64,000 nt of DNA. Origin: Clostridiales bacterium (GTDB lineage Bacteria > Bacillota > Clostridia > Oscillospirales > Oscillospiraceae). The stretch lies in NCBI GenBank assembly GCA_003150485.1, contig QALX01000007.1, forward strand, positions 62,001 to 126,000. Direction: 5' to 3'. The notes under the pieces are model-generated. The model saw only the letters and a program-made list of their open reading frames with translations, ran no database searches and was not told the DNA's origin. A program made the position numbers and the translations under genes. Within the stretch, counting starts at the first letter, position 1. Every line of letters starts with the position of its first letter. Below are positions 18,250-25,879 of the stretch, one piece after another.

Positions 18250-19107
18250 ATGGCAAAGACATATAACGACCTGTATTTAGATACCCGTCAGCAACTGCGC
18301 AAGGCCGGCATCGAGGCAGCGCAGCTGGAGGCCCGGGAGCTGGTGTGCTACGCCACCGGCAAGAGCCGGGACGATTTTTTTCGCGACAGCCGCCTCTACG
18401 CCCCCCATCCGGTGGAGCGCCGGCTGGAAGAGCTGCTCTCCCGCCGCTTGCAGGGGGAGCCGGTGGCCTATATCATCGGTGAATGGAACTTTTACGGCAT
18501 GCCCCTGGAGGTGGACCGCACCGTCCTGATCCCCCGGCCGGATACAGAGATCATCGCCGGCCGGGCCATTGAGCTGGCCAAAATGGCCGGGGAACACGGC
18601 CGAGTCCTGGACCTCTGCTCCGGCAGCGGCTGCATCGGCCTGGCAGTGGCCAAGCACGCGGAGAACTGCCGGGTGGTGCTGGCAGATCTGTCCGAGGACG
18701 CCATCCGGCTGGCCCGGAAGAACACCCGCCGCAACCAGCTCCAGAGCCGGGTCAGCGGCGTCCGTCTGGACGCCCGGGAGAACCCTCCGGACCTGCTGTG
18801 GGACTTTAACCTGATCGTCTGCAACCCCCCCTATATTCGCACCGGCGACCTGGAAACGCTGGACCCGTCGGTCCGGGACTACGAGCCGCTGCTGGCTCTG
18901 GACGGCGGCGCGGACGGTCTGGACTTCTACCGCATCATCGCCCGAAAGTGGAAACCTGCCCTCCGCCGCACCGGCACCCTCCTCTTTGAGGTGGGGTACG
19001 ACCAGGCCGGAGACGTATCCGACATCCTAACCCAGTGCGGCTACCACAACATCACCTGTCACCCCGACTACAACGGCATCCTCCGTGGCGTCGAGGCCAC
19101 CCTCTGA
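18250..19107 (+). CDS. prmC: Peptide chain release factor N5-glutamine methyltransferase PrmC
   Basis: Methylates the Gln of the GGQ motif in release factors RF1 and RF2 using S-adenosylmethionine. The 285 residues show an N-terminal helical domain (ARELVCYATG, RRLQGEPVAYIIGEWNFYG), PRPDTEII, the SAM-binding LDLCSGSGCIGLAVAK, and the catalytic NPPYI motif with flanking IVC. Length is typical. It lies between DUF1385 and recA with short gaps, suggesting one transcript. Confidence 0.95.
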   Translation: MAKTYNDLYLDTRQQLRKAGIEAAQLEARELVCYATGKSRDDFFRDSRLYAPHPVERRLEELLSRRLQGEPVAYIIGEWNFYGMPLEVDRTVLIPRPDTEIIAGRAIELAKMAGEHGRVLDLCSGSGCIGLAVAKHAENCRVVLADLSEDAIRLARKNTRRNQLQSRVSGVRLDARENPPDLLWDFNLIVCNPPYIRTGDLETLDPSVRDYEPLLALDGGADGLDFYRIIARKWKPALRRTGTLLFEVGYDQAGDVSDILTQCGYHNITCHPDYNGILRGVEATL

Positions 19108-19147
19108 CGACCCCGTCAGGCGCAGACTGAATAAAGGAAGAATCACT

Positions 19148-20281
19148 ATGGCAAGCAAGAAAACTATTTCTAAGACCAAGGCCCCTCCCGCCCCGGCCAG
19201 CGACAAGGAAAAAGCCCTGGCCACCGCCCTGGCCCAGATCGAACGGGCCTACGGCAAAGGCGCCATTATGCGTATGAGCGATCGCCCCTCCGTCCAGATT
19301 GACGCGGTGCCCACCGGCTCCCTGTCCCTGGATATCGCCCTGGGCATCGGCGGCATCCCCCGGGGCCGGATCGTGGAAATTTACGGGCCCGAATCCTCGG
19401 GCAAAACCACCCTGGCCCTGCACATCGTGGCCGAAGCACAGAAGCTGGGCGGCGAGGTGGCCTACATCGACGCGGAACACGCCCTGGACCCCGTTTACGC
19501 CCAGGCTCTGGGGGTGGACATCAACTCCATGCTCATTTCCCAGCCAGACACCGGTGAGCAGGGCCTGGAAATCACGGAACAGCTGGTCCGCTCCGGCGCC
19601 GTGGACGTGGTCGTGGTGGACTCGGTGGCAGCGCTGGTCCCCCGGGCCGAGATCGAAGGAGAGATGGGCGAGAGCTTTGTGGGCGTCCACGCCCGGCTCA
19701 TGAGCCAGGCCCTGCGGAAGCTGGCCGGCTGCATCGCAAAGACCAACTGTATCGTGGTCTTTATCAACCAGCTCCGGGAGAAAATCGGCATTGCCTACGG
19801 CAACCCGGAGGTCACCACCGGCGGTCGGGCGCTGAAGTTCTACTCCTCGGTCCGCATCGACGTCCGCAAGATGCAGACCCTCAAAGTGGGCGACCAGCTC
19901 ATTGGCAACCACACCCGGGCCAAGGTAGTCAAAAACAAGGTGGCGCCCCCCTTCCGGGAGGCCGAATTTGATATCATGTACGGCCAGGGCATCTCCAAGG
20001 AAGGGGAACTGTTGGACCTGGGTGTCCAGCTGGGCCTGGTGGAGAAGTCCGGCAGCTGGTTCTCCATGGGCGAAACCCGCCTGGGCCAGGGCCGGGACAA
20101 CGCCAAGAATTACTTTAAAGAGCATCCGGAGGAGGCCAAGACCCTGGATGCGGCCATCCGGGAAAACGCCTACAAGCTGATGGGCAAGCCCTCCAAAACC
20201 GCCGCCAAGGCCGCTGAGGAGATGGAAGAGGTGGAGCCCGCAGACTCCATCGACGTGTCCGCCGAGGACTTTGACGGCTGA
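19148..20281 (+). CDS. recA: Recombinase RecA
   Basis: DNA-dependent ATPase for homologous recombination and SOS induction. The 377 residues include Walker A GPESSGKTT (about residues 80-88), the Walker B region VDVVVVDSVAAL, and the conserved TGGRALKFYSSVRIDVR. The acidic C-terminal tail (EEMEEVEPADSIDVSAEDFD) is normal for RecA. The start is ATG 19148. No LexA-type box was recognised upstream; the gene follows prmC by 40 bases. The stop overlaps the recX start (TGATG). Confidence 0.97.
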   Translation: MASKKTISKTKAPPAPASDKEKALATALAQIERAYGKGAIMRMSDRPSVQIDAVPTGSLSLDIALGIGGIPRGRIVEIYGPESSGKTTLALHIVAEAQKLGGEVAYIDAEHALDPVYAQALGVDINSMLISQPDTGEQGLEITEQLVRSGAVDVVVVDSVAALVPRAEIEGEMGESFVGVHARLMSQALRKLAGCIAKTNCIVVFINQLREKIGIAYGNPEVTTGGRALKFYSSVRIDVRKMQTLKVGDQLIGNHTRAKVVKNKVAPPFREAEFDIMYGQGISKEGELLDLGVQLGLVEKSGSWFSMGETRLGQGRDNAKNYFKEHPEEAKTLDAAIRENAYKLMGKPSKTAAKAAEEMEEVEPADSIDVSAEDFDG

Positions 20282-20910
20282 TGACCCGGATCACCAGGCT
20301 GGAGCCCTCCAAACACATCCGCGGCCGGTTCCTGGTCTTTCTGGAGGGCGGGGAGGAGTCCCTGCTCAAGGTCACCGAGGAGGAGGTGCTCCGCTTTGCC
20401 CTTCACACCGGCAAGGAGCTGGATGACGCCGCCCTGGCCCAGCTGATCCGGGCGGCCGGCCTCAGCAACGCCAAGGCCACCGCCGCCCGGATGATCGGCG
20501 CCCGCCCCCTGGCCAAGGGAGAACTGATCCACCGGCTGATCCAGAAGAAAATCCCCTCAGACTGCGCCCAGGCCGCCGCCCAGTGGCTGGAAGACATCGG
20601 CGCCATCGACGATCTGGCCTACGCAAAAATGCTGGTACGGCATTACGCCGCCCGGGGCTACGGCCCCCGGAAAATCCGGGACGAGTTTTTCAAGCGCCGG
20701 GTGTCCCGGGACTGCTGGGACCAGGCTCTGGAGGAGCTGGAAGCGCCGGATGATGCCATCGACCGGCTCATTGAGCGGAAACTCCGGGGCAATGTCCCGA
20801 ACCGAAAGGAATTGAACCGGGTGTCCGCCTATCTGGCCCGCCGGGGCTTCTCCTGGGAGGATATCCGGGAGGGGCTGGCCCGGTACGGCGCGGGGCTGGA
20901 AGAGCCCTGA
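20281..20910 (+). CDS. recX: Regulatory protein RecX
   Basis: RecX modulates RecA filament dynamics. The 209-residue protein has the helical repeat pattern of the family, including ARMIGARPLAKGELIHRLIQK, YAKMLVRHYAARGYGPRKIRDEF and VSAYLARRGFSWEDIREGL. Its ATG overlaps the recA stop by one base, so translation is coupled to recA as in many bacteria. Confidence 0.93.
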   Translation: MTRITRLEPSKHIRGRFLVFLEGGEESLLKVTEEEVLRFALHTGKELDDAALAQLIRAAGLSNAKATAARMIGARPLAKGELIHRLIQKKIPSDCAQAAAQWLEDIGAIDDLAYAKMLVRHYAARGYGPRKIRDEFFKRRVSRDCWDQALEELEAPDDAIDRLIERKLRGNVPNRKELNRVSAYLARRGFSWEDIREGLARYGAGLEEP

Positions 20911-20929
20911 ATCATCGGGAGGTGCCACA

Positions 20930-22276
20930 TTGAACCACTATAAAGTCGCCTTTATCTCATTAGGCTGCGACAAAAACCGAATCAACTGCGAACAGATGAT
21001 GTTCCTGGCCCAGGCCGCCGGACATCAGCTGCTGCCGGAGCCGGAGGGGGCGGATGTGTGCGTCATCAACACCTGCGGCTTCATTGACGCCGCCAAGGAG
21101 GAGGCCATCGCCGCTATCCTCCGGGTGGCAGCCCTGAAGGAAGCGGGGCTGGTGGGAAAGATTCTGGTCTCCGGCTGCCTGGCCCAACGCTACCGGGGCG
21201 AGATCCCGGACTCCCTCCCCGAGGTGGACGGGATGCTGGGCACCGGCAGCTACACCGACATCGTCCAAGCCATCCAGGACGTGATGGGAGAGCGCCCCGT
21301 GGACTTCCACGGAAACATCAACTGCACCAATGACGACGGACAGCGGGTCCTGTCCACCCCGGAGTACCTGGCCTATCTGAAAATCGCCGAGGGATGCAGC
21401 AACTGCTGTGCCTTCTGCGTAATCCCCCAGCTCCGGGGCCGCTACCGCAGCCGGACCATGGAGTCCATCCTGCTGGAGGCCAAAGCCCTGTCGGAAAACG
21501 GCGTCCAGGAGCTGATCGTCATCGCCCAGGACATCACCCGCTACGGCACCGACCTCTACGGCGCGCGGAAGCTGCCCGAGCTGCTGCGCCAGCTGTGCCG
21601 GCTGGACTTCCACTGGATTCGGCTCCACTACCTGTACCCAGATGACCTGACCGACGAGCTCATCGACGTCATCGCCACAGAGCCGAAAATTCTCCACTAC
21701 CTGGACATCCCCCTCCAGCACTGCAACGACCGGATTCTCCAGGCCATGTGCCGCCGGGGCACCAAGGCGGAAATCACCGCCCTGCTGGACCGGATTCGCG
21801 CCCGGATGCCCGACGTGGTGTTCCGCACTTCTCTGATCACCGGCCTGCCCGGCGAGGGGGAGGCGGAGTTTGAAGAGCTGTGCGCCTTCCTCCGCCAGCA
21901 AAAACTGGTGCGGGCCGGGGTATTCCAGTACTCCCCCGAGGAGGGTACCCCCGCCGCCGCCATGCCGGATCAGGTGGACCCGGAGGTGGCCGCCCGGCGG
22001 CTGGAGCTGCTGGTGGACCTCCAGAGCGACGTGATGGACGGGTACAACGAGAGCCGGTTGGGCGAGACGGTGGAGGTCCTCTGCGAGGGGTTCGACGATG
22101 AAATGGGCTGCTTCGTGGGCCGTACCTATGCCGACTCCCCAGACATCGACGGCCACGTCTTCTTTACCGCCGCCGGTGATCTGTCCCCCGGCGTATTTGT
22201 CAACGTGCGATTGACGGACACCGTGGATGGTGATATGATGGGGGAAATTGACTCTGTAGAGGATGAATCACTGTGA
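20930..22276 (+). CDS. rimO: Ribosomal protein S12 methylthiotransferase RimO
   Basis: Radical-SAM enzyme that adds a methylthio group to an Asp of ribosomal protein S12. The 448 residues carry the N-terminal UPF0004 domain (ISLGCDKNRINCE, INTCGFIDAAKEEAI), the radical SAM motif CSNCCAFC (CxxxCxxC), YPDDLTDELID and a C-terminal TRAM-like domain. The start is TTG at 20930, supported by CGGGAGG seven bases upstream. Its stop overlaps the pgsA GTG start. Confidence 0.95.
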   Translation: MNHYKVAFISLGCDKNRINCEQMMFLAQAAGHQLLPEPEGADVCVINTCGFIDAAKEEAIAAILRVAALKEAGLVGKILVSGCLAQRYRGEIPDSLPEVDGMLGTGSYTDIVQAIQDVMGERPVDFHGNINCTNDDGQRVLSTPEYLAYLKIAEGCSNCCAFCVIPQLRGRYRSRTMESILLEAKALSENGVQELIVIAQDITRYGTDLYGARKLPELLRQLCRLDFHWIRLHYLYPDDLTDELIDVIATEPKILHYLDIPLQHCNDRILQAMCRRGTKAEITALLDRIRARMPDVVFRTSLITGLPGEGEAEFEELCAFLRQQKLVRAGVFQYSPEEGTPAAAMPDQVDPEVAARRLELLVDLQSDVMDGYNESRLGETVEVLCEGFDDEMGCFVGRTYADSPDIDGHVFFTAAGDLSPGVFVNVRLTDTVDGDMMGEIDSVEDESL

Positions 22277-22797
22277 ATACCGCCAATAAAATTACACTGT
22301 TTCGGGTTTTCCTGATCCCCGTTTTTCTGATTGTGCTCTATCTCGATTTCTCCGGCCACTACCTGGTGGCCTTGGGCGTCTTTATCGTCGCCTGCCTCAG
22401 CGACTTCCTAGACGGGTACATCGCCCGGCACCACAATCAGGTCACCGATTTCGGCAAGTTTATGGACCCCATCGCCGATAAGGTACTGGTGATCTCCGCC
22501 ATGGTCATGTTCGTCAGCTGGGATCGGATGCCTGCCTGGATGCTGGTCATCGTCATCGCCCGGGAGCTGGGGATCTCCGCCCTGCGGCTCATCGCCGTGG
22601 ACAACGGCCGGGTGATCGCTGCGGGCTGGTCCGGCAAGGTGAAAACCGCCGCCACCATGGTCTGTATCTGTATCATGCTGGCCCTGAACCTGCCGGTGCT
22701 GGACCTGATTTGCAGCTGGGTTATCCTGGTCACCACCGCCTACTCCGGCGCAGAGTATTTTGTCAAAAACCGCAGCGTGCTCAACCCCAACAAGTGA
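22273..22797 (+). CDS. pgsA: CDP-diacylglycerol-glycerol-3-phosphate 3-phosphatidyltransferase
   Basis: Makes phosphatidylglycerophosphate, the first committed step to phosphatidylglycerol. The 174-residue membrane protein contains the CDP-alcohol phosphotransferase motif DFLDGYIARHH...DFGKFMDPIADK with all its aspartates. The GTG start overlaps the rimO stop (GTGA), so the two are translationally coupled. Confidence 0.95.
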   Translation: MNTANKITLFRVFLIPVFLIVLYLDFSGHYLVALGVFIVACLSDFLDGYIARHHNQVTDFGKFMDPIADKVLVISAMVMFVSWDRMPAWMLVIVIARELGISALRLIAVDNGRVIAAGWSGKVKTAATMVCICIMLALNLPVLDLICSWVILVTTAYSGAEYFVKNRSVLNPNK

Positions 22798-22807
22798 GCC
22801 ATCCCCC

Positions 22808-22836
22808 TTGACACCCCTCCCCCCAAATGCTAGTAT
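22808..22836 (+). promoter_or_regulatory. Promoter of the cysS T-box transcript
   Basis: TTGACA (22808-22813), 17 bases, TAGTAT (22831-22836). Confidence 0.7.
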
Positions 22837-22854
22837 AGTGTGTGTAGCGTCACT

Positions 22855-23072
22855 TTTGCTGAGAACGGGAAGAGTAGCGCGGTCTCGGCCAGTACAGCGA
22901 GGGACGGTCACCGGGTGCAAGCCGTCCTCTGGGTCCGCCGCGTGAAGTGCGCCCGGGAGCACGGGAGTAATGTCCCCGGTCTGGCCCCGTTACCGGCCCT
23001 TTTCGAGGAATAAATGAGAGTGGAACCGCGAATTTTTCGCCTCTTGCAGTCAATGCAGGAGGCGTTTTTTCG
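22855..23072 (+). ncRNA. T-box leader, cysteine-specific
   Basis: Stem I with a likely specifier codon TGC (22916-22918, followed by A) matches tRNA-Cys and the downstream cysS. The conserved T-box sequence GAGTGGAACCGCG lies at 23018-23030. A terminator, CGCCTCTTGCA (23038-23048) / TGCAGGAGGCG (23054-23064) plus TTTTTT, follows. Uncharged tRNA-Cys should stabilise the antiterminator and allow cysS transcription. Confidence 0.92.
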
Positions 23073-23103
23073 TCCGTCCACCCAATTCAGGAGGAATCGC
23101 CCT

Positions 23104-24516
23104 ATGAAAATTTTCAACTCCATGTCCCGCCAGAAGGAGGACTTTGTCCCCATCGAGCCGGGCAAGGTCCGCATGTACGCCTGCGGCCCCACCGTCTACA
23201 ACCTAATCCACGTGGGCAACGCCCGCCCCATCATCCTCTTCGACGTGCTGCGCCGCTATCTGGAGTACCGGGGCTATGACGTGACCTTCGTCCAGAACTT
23301 CACCGACGTGGACGACAAGATCATCAACCGGGCCAACGAGGAGGGCATCACCTCCCAAGCGGTAGCCGAGAAGTACATCCAGGAGTATTTCACCGACGCC
23401 CAGGGCCTTGGGGTCCGCCCCGCCACCATCCACCCCAAGGCCACGGAGAACATCCCCCAGATCATCGACATGGTCCAGACCCTCATCGACAAGGGCTACG
23501 CCTATCCGGTGGACAACGGTGACGTGTACTACCGCACCCTGAAGTTCCAGGGCTACGGCAAGCTGTCCCACCAGCCCATTGAGGACCTCCAGTCCGGCGC
23601 CCGGATCGCTGTGGGCGACGTGAAAGAAAACCCCCTGGATTTCGCCCTGTGGAAGGCTGCCAAGCCCGGTGAGCCCGCCTGGGACTCCCCCTGGGGCCCC
23701 GGCCGTCCCGGCTGGCACATTGAGTGCTCCGCCATGTCCAACCGCTATTTGGGCAAGACCATCGACATCCACTGCGGCGGCGAAGACCTCCAGTTCCCCC
23801 ACCACGAAAACGAGATCGCCCAGTCCGAGGCCGCCAACGGCTGTGAATTCGTCCACTACTGGATGCACAATGGCTTCCTGAACATCGACAACCGAAAGAT
23901 GTCCAAATCCCTGGGCAACTTTTTCACCGTCCGGGAGGCCGCCGCGGCCTATGGCTATGAGACCATCCGGCTGTTCATGCTCTCCGCCCACTACCGCACC
24001 CCCCTGAACTACTCCGCCGAGATCCTCCAGCAGGAGCAGAACTCTCTGGACCGGTTGTACTCCGCCGCCGACAACCTGAAGTACCTGGCGGAAAACGGCG
24101 CGGAAGGCGCCGCAAACGCCGCAGAACAGGCAGTTATGGACACCTTTGACAGCTATCGGGAGCGCTTTGACGCCGCCATGGACGACGATTTCAACACCGC
24201 CAACGCCGTCTCCGTCCTCTTTGAGCTGGTCCGTGCTGTGAACACCGCCACCACCGCCGGCAAGGACGGGGAACCCACCCGGGCCGGCGCCCAGGCCTGT
24301 CTGGACATGGTGCACGAGTTCACCAACGTGCTGGGCCTGCTGTACAGCCGCCAGGAAGAGAGCCTGGACGACAAAGTGGAGCAGATGATCGCCGACCGCC
24401 AGGCTGCCCGGGCCGCTAAAAACTGGGCCGAAGCCGACCGGATTCGGGATGAGCTGAAGGCCATGGGCATCGAGCTCAAGGACACCAAGCAGGGTGTCCA
24501 GTGGAAGAAAATCTGA
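23104..24516 (+). CDS. cysS: Cysteinyl-tRNA synthetase
   Basis: Charges tRNA-Cys with cysteine. The 470-residue class I enzyme shows YACGPTVYN (zinc Cys), the HIGH-type signature HVGNARP (residues 36-42), GWHIECSAM, the zinc/active-site HCGGEDLQFPHHENEIAQSE region, and KMSKS (residues 265-269). ATG follows AGGAGGAATCGCC. The upstream T-box ties expression to tRNA-Cys charging. A terminator follows. Confidence 0.97.
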   Translation: MKIFNSMSRQKEDFVPIEPGKVRMYACGPTVYNLIHVGNARPIILFDVLRRYLEYRGYDVTFVQNFTDVDDKIINRANEEGITSQAVAEKYIQEYFTDAQGLGVRPATIHPKATENIPQIIDMVQTLIDKGYAYPVDNGDVYYRTLKFQGYGKLSHQPIEDLQSGARIAVGDVKENPLDFALWKAAKPGEPAWDSPWGPGRPGWHIECSAMSNRYLGKTIDIHCGGEDLQFPHHENEIAQSEAANGCEFVHYWMHNGFLNIDNRKMSKSLGNFFTVREAAAAYGYETIRLFMLSAHYRTPLNYSAEILQQEQNSLDRLYSAADNLKYLAENGAEGAANAAEQAVMDTFDSYRERFDAAMDDDFNTANAVSVLFELVRAVNTATTAGKDGEPTRAGAQACLDMVHEFTNVLGLLYSRQEESLDDKVEQMIADRQAARAAKNWAEADRIRDELKAMGIELKDTKQGVQWKKI

Positions 24517-24520
24517 CCGA

Positions 24521-24560
24521 CAAAAACGACACCGGGAATCAATCCCCTGGTGTCGTTTTC
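24521..24560 (+). terminator. Rho-independent terminator after cysS
   Basis: AAAACGACACC-GGG / CCC-T-GGTGTCGTTTT hairpin with flanking A and T runs. Confidence 0.85.
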
Positions 24561-24631
24561 TCATGAACAACCGTTTTTCTTGCGGAAACAACTTTTGAAA
24601 TGGTCTTTGTCAAAAATAATCATTTTCCCCG

Positions 24632-24710
24632 TTGACAAGGTAGATTCCATCCAATATAATGAAGTTAAAAGACCGGCTCCCTGCCGGGGATACCCGCCCC
24701 GGAACCGGTC
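24632..24710 (+). promoter_or_regulatory. Consensus promoter and structured 5' leader
   Basis: TTGACA (24632-24637), 17 bases, TATAAT (24655-24660), a perfect sigma-A consensus. The transcript then opens with a strong two-part hairpin: GACCGG (24671-24676) / CCGGTC (24705-24710) outside, CCGGGG / CCCCGG inside. There is no T run, so it is not an ordinary terminator. It may protect the 5' end or modulate translation of the next gene. Confidence 0.7.
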
Positions 24711-24743
24711 CCCATAACATGGTTGATTGAGGAGGGGGTCCCC

Positions 24744-25064
24744 GTGTTAAAGGAAACGGAATTCAGAATTCGCACGCTGCTTCAGGATGAGCATCTTGCC
24801 GATCAGATTCTGAATCTCATCCGTCAGGATGAAGCAAGCCGCCACGCCGATCTGGTCCGGCGGCAGAGCGAAGGACTGAAAAATGCGCGGGACCGCGGCG
24901 TCCGTCTGGGCCGTCCTCCCGCAAAACGGCCGCGGAAATTCGCCTCGGTTTACGCCATGTACACCGCTGGGGAGATCAGCGCGCGCTCCGCTGCCCAGAT
25001 GCTCCACGTCTCTCCCGGCACCTTCAAGCGCTGGGTTCTGGAGGAAAGCGCTCAGGCCAAATGA
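24744..25064 (+). CDS. Small DNA-binding protein resembling a serine-recombinase C-terminus
   Basis: A 106-residue basic protein. The stretch EGLKNARDRGVRLGRPPAKR followed by a helix-turn-helix (YTAGEISARSAAQMLHVSPG, then TFKRW) resembles the linker and HTH found after the catalytic domain of serine resolvases. The catalytic resolvase domain itself is absent: residues 1-40 are an unrelated acidic helix (RIRTLLQDEHLADQILNLIR). GTG 24744 sits five bases after a GAGGAGGGGG site; a TTG at 24723 is less likely. It is probably a small regulator derived from, or convergent with, recombinase tails. It stands alone behind a consensus promoter. Confidence 0.7.
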   Translation: MLKETEFRIRTLLQDEHLADQILNLIRQDEASRHADLVRRQSEGLKNARDRGVRLGRPPAKRPRKFASVYAMYTAGEISARSAAQMLHVSPGTFKRWVLEESAQAK

Positions 25065-25110
25065 GATACTTCTTCGTATTCTTTGAGAATCCCGGTCCAT
25101 TCGGCCGGGG

Positions 25111-25139
25111 TTTACTTTATATTTTCCATCCGCTATACT
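25111..25139 (+). promoter_or_regulatory. Promoter of the methionine synthase operon
   Basis: TTTACT (25111-25116), 17 bases, TATACT (25134-25139). No S-box or B12 riboswitch is visible between it and the ATG. Confidence 0.6.
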
Positions 25140-25177
25140 AAACGGTAACAAAATGTGAAGTACAGGAGGTGACGGGT

Positions 25178-25879
25178 ATGATTACCCCGCGTATTACCGC
25201 CGTCAACCCCTGGGAGGTGCTGCGCTACCTGGGCGCGGGCCAGGGGGAGACACCGGCGGAGCTGCTGGAAACCGTCCGCCGCTGCGGCGCGGAACTTCAG
25301 GCCGCCGCCCGGCCCAAGGCGGTCTGGCGCTTTTTTGACCTGAAGGGGACCACTCTGGAGGGCACGAATCTGGCCCTCACCGGACAGGACATTCAGCGGC
25401 ATCTGACAGACTGCCACCAGTGCGTGCTGATGGCCGCCACCCTGGGAGCAGACGTGGAACAGCTGCTGATGCATGTCCAGGTGTCCGACATGGCCCGGGC
25501 GCTGATCCTGGACAGCTGCGCCAGCGCCGCCGTGGAAAACCTCTGCGACAACCTGGAGGCCGACCTCCGGACCCAGGTGGAGGCAGAGGGATGCTATCTC
25601 ACCGACCGGTTCAGCCCCGGCTACGGCGACCTGCCCCTGGCCCTCCAGGGCGACTTCTGCGCCCTGCTGGACACCCAGCGACGGATTGGCCTGACCGTCA
25701 GCGAGAGCAGCCTCCTGATTCCCCGCAAGTCGGTGACGGCCATTTTGGGCATCGCATCTTCCCCCAGAACCACCCGTTCCAGCGGCTGCCTGAACTGCAG
25801 CCTGTTTGAAACCTGCCAAATCCGCAAAAGCGGCGCAGCCTGCCGGGCGGATGAGAGAGAGGAGAGAGACCACCCATGA
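25178..25879 (+). CDS. Methionine synthase activation-domain protein (stand-alone)
   Basis: A 233-residue protein matching the B12-dependent methionine synthase activation domain. That domain binds S-adenosylmethionine for reductive reactivation of oxidised cobalamin. Visible features are an N-terminal helix (VNPWEVLRYLG), LDSCASAAVENLCDNLE, and the signature RFSPGYGDLPLALQGDFCALL. The C-terminus has a Cys cluster (CLNCSLFETCQ). AGGAGGT precedes ATG 25178. Its stop overlaps the metH ATG (ATGA). The domain is fused to MetH in enterobacteria; here metH ends without it, so this gene supplies it in trans. Confidence 0.9.
   Translation: MITPRITAVNPWEVLRYLGAGQGETPAELLETVRRCGAELQAAARPKAVWRFFDLKGTTLEGTNLALTGQDIQRHLTDCHQCVLMAATLGADVEQLLMHVQVSDMARALILDSCASAAVENLCDNLEADLRTQVEAEGCYLTDRFSPGYGDLPLALQGDFCALLDTQRRIGLTVSESSLLIPRKSVTAILGIASSPRTTRSSGCLNCSLFETCQIRKSGAACRADEREERDHP

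Noticed and set aside
24744..25064. Insertion-sequence or phage recombinase gene
   Set aside because: No catalytic domain, no terminal inverted repeats and no target duplication found around it.
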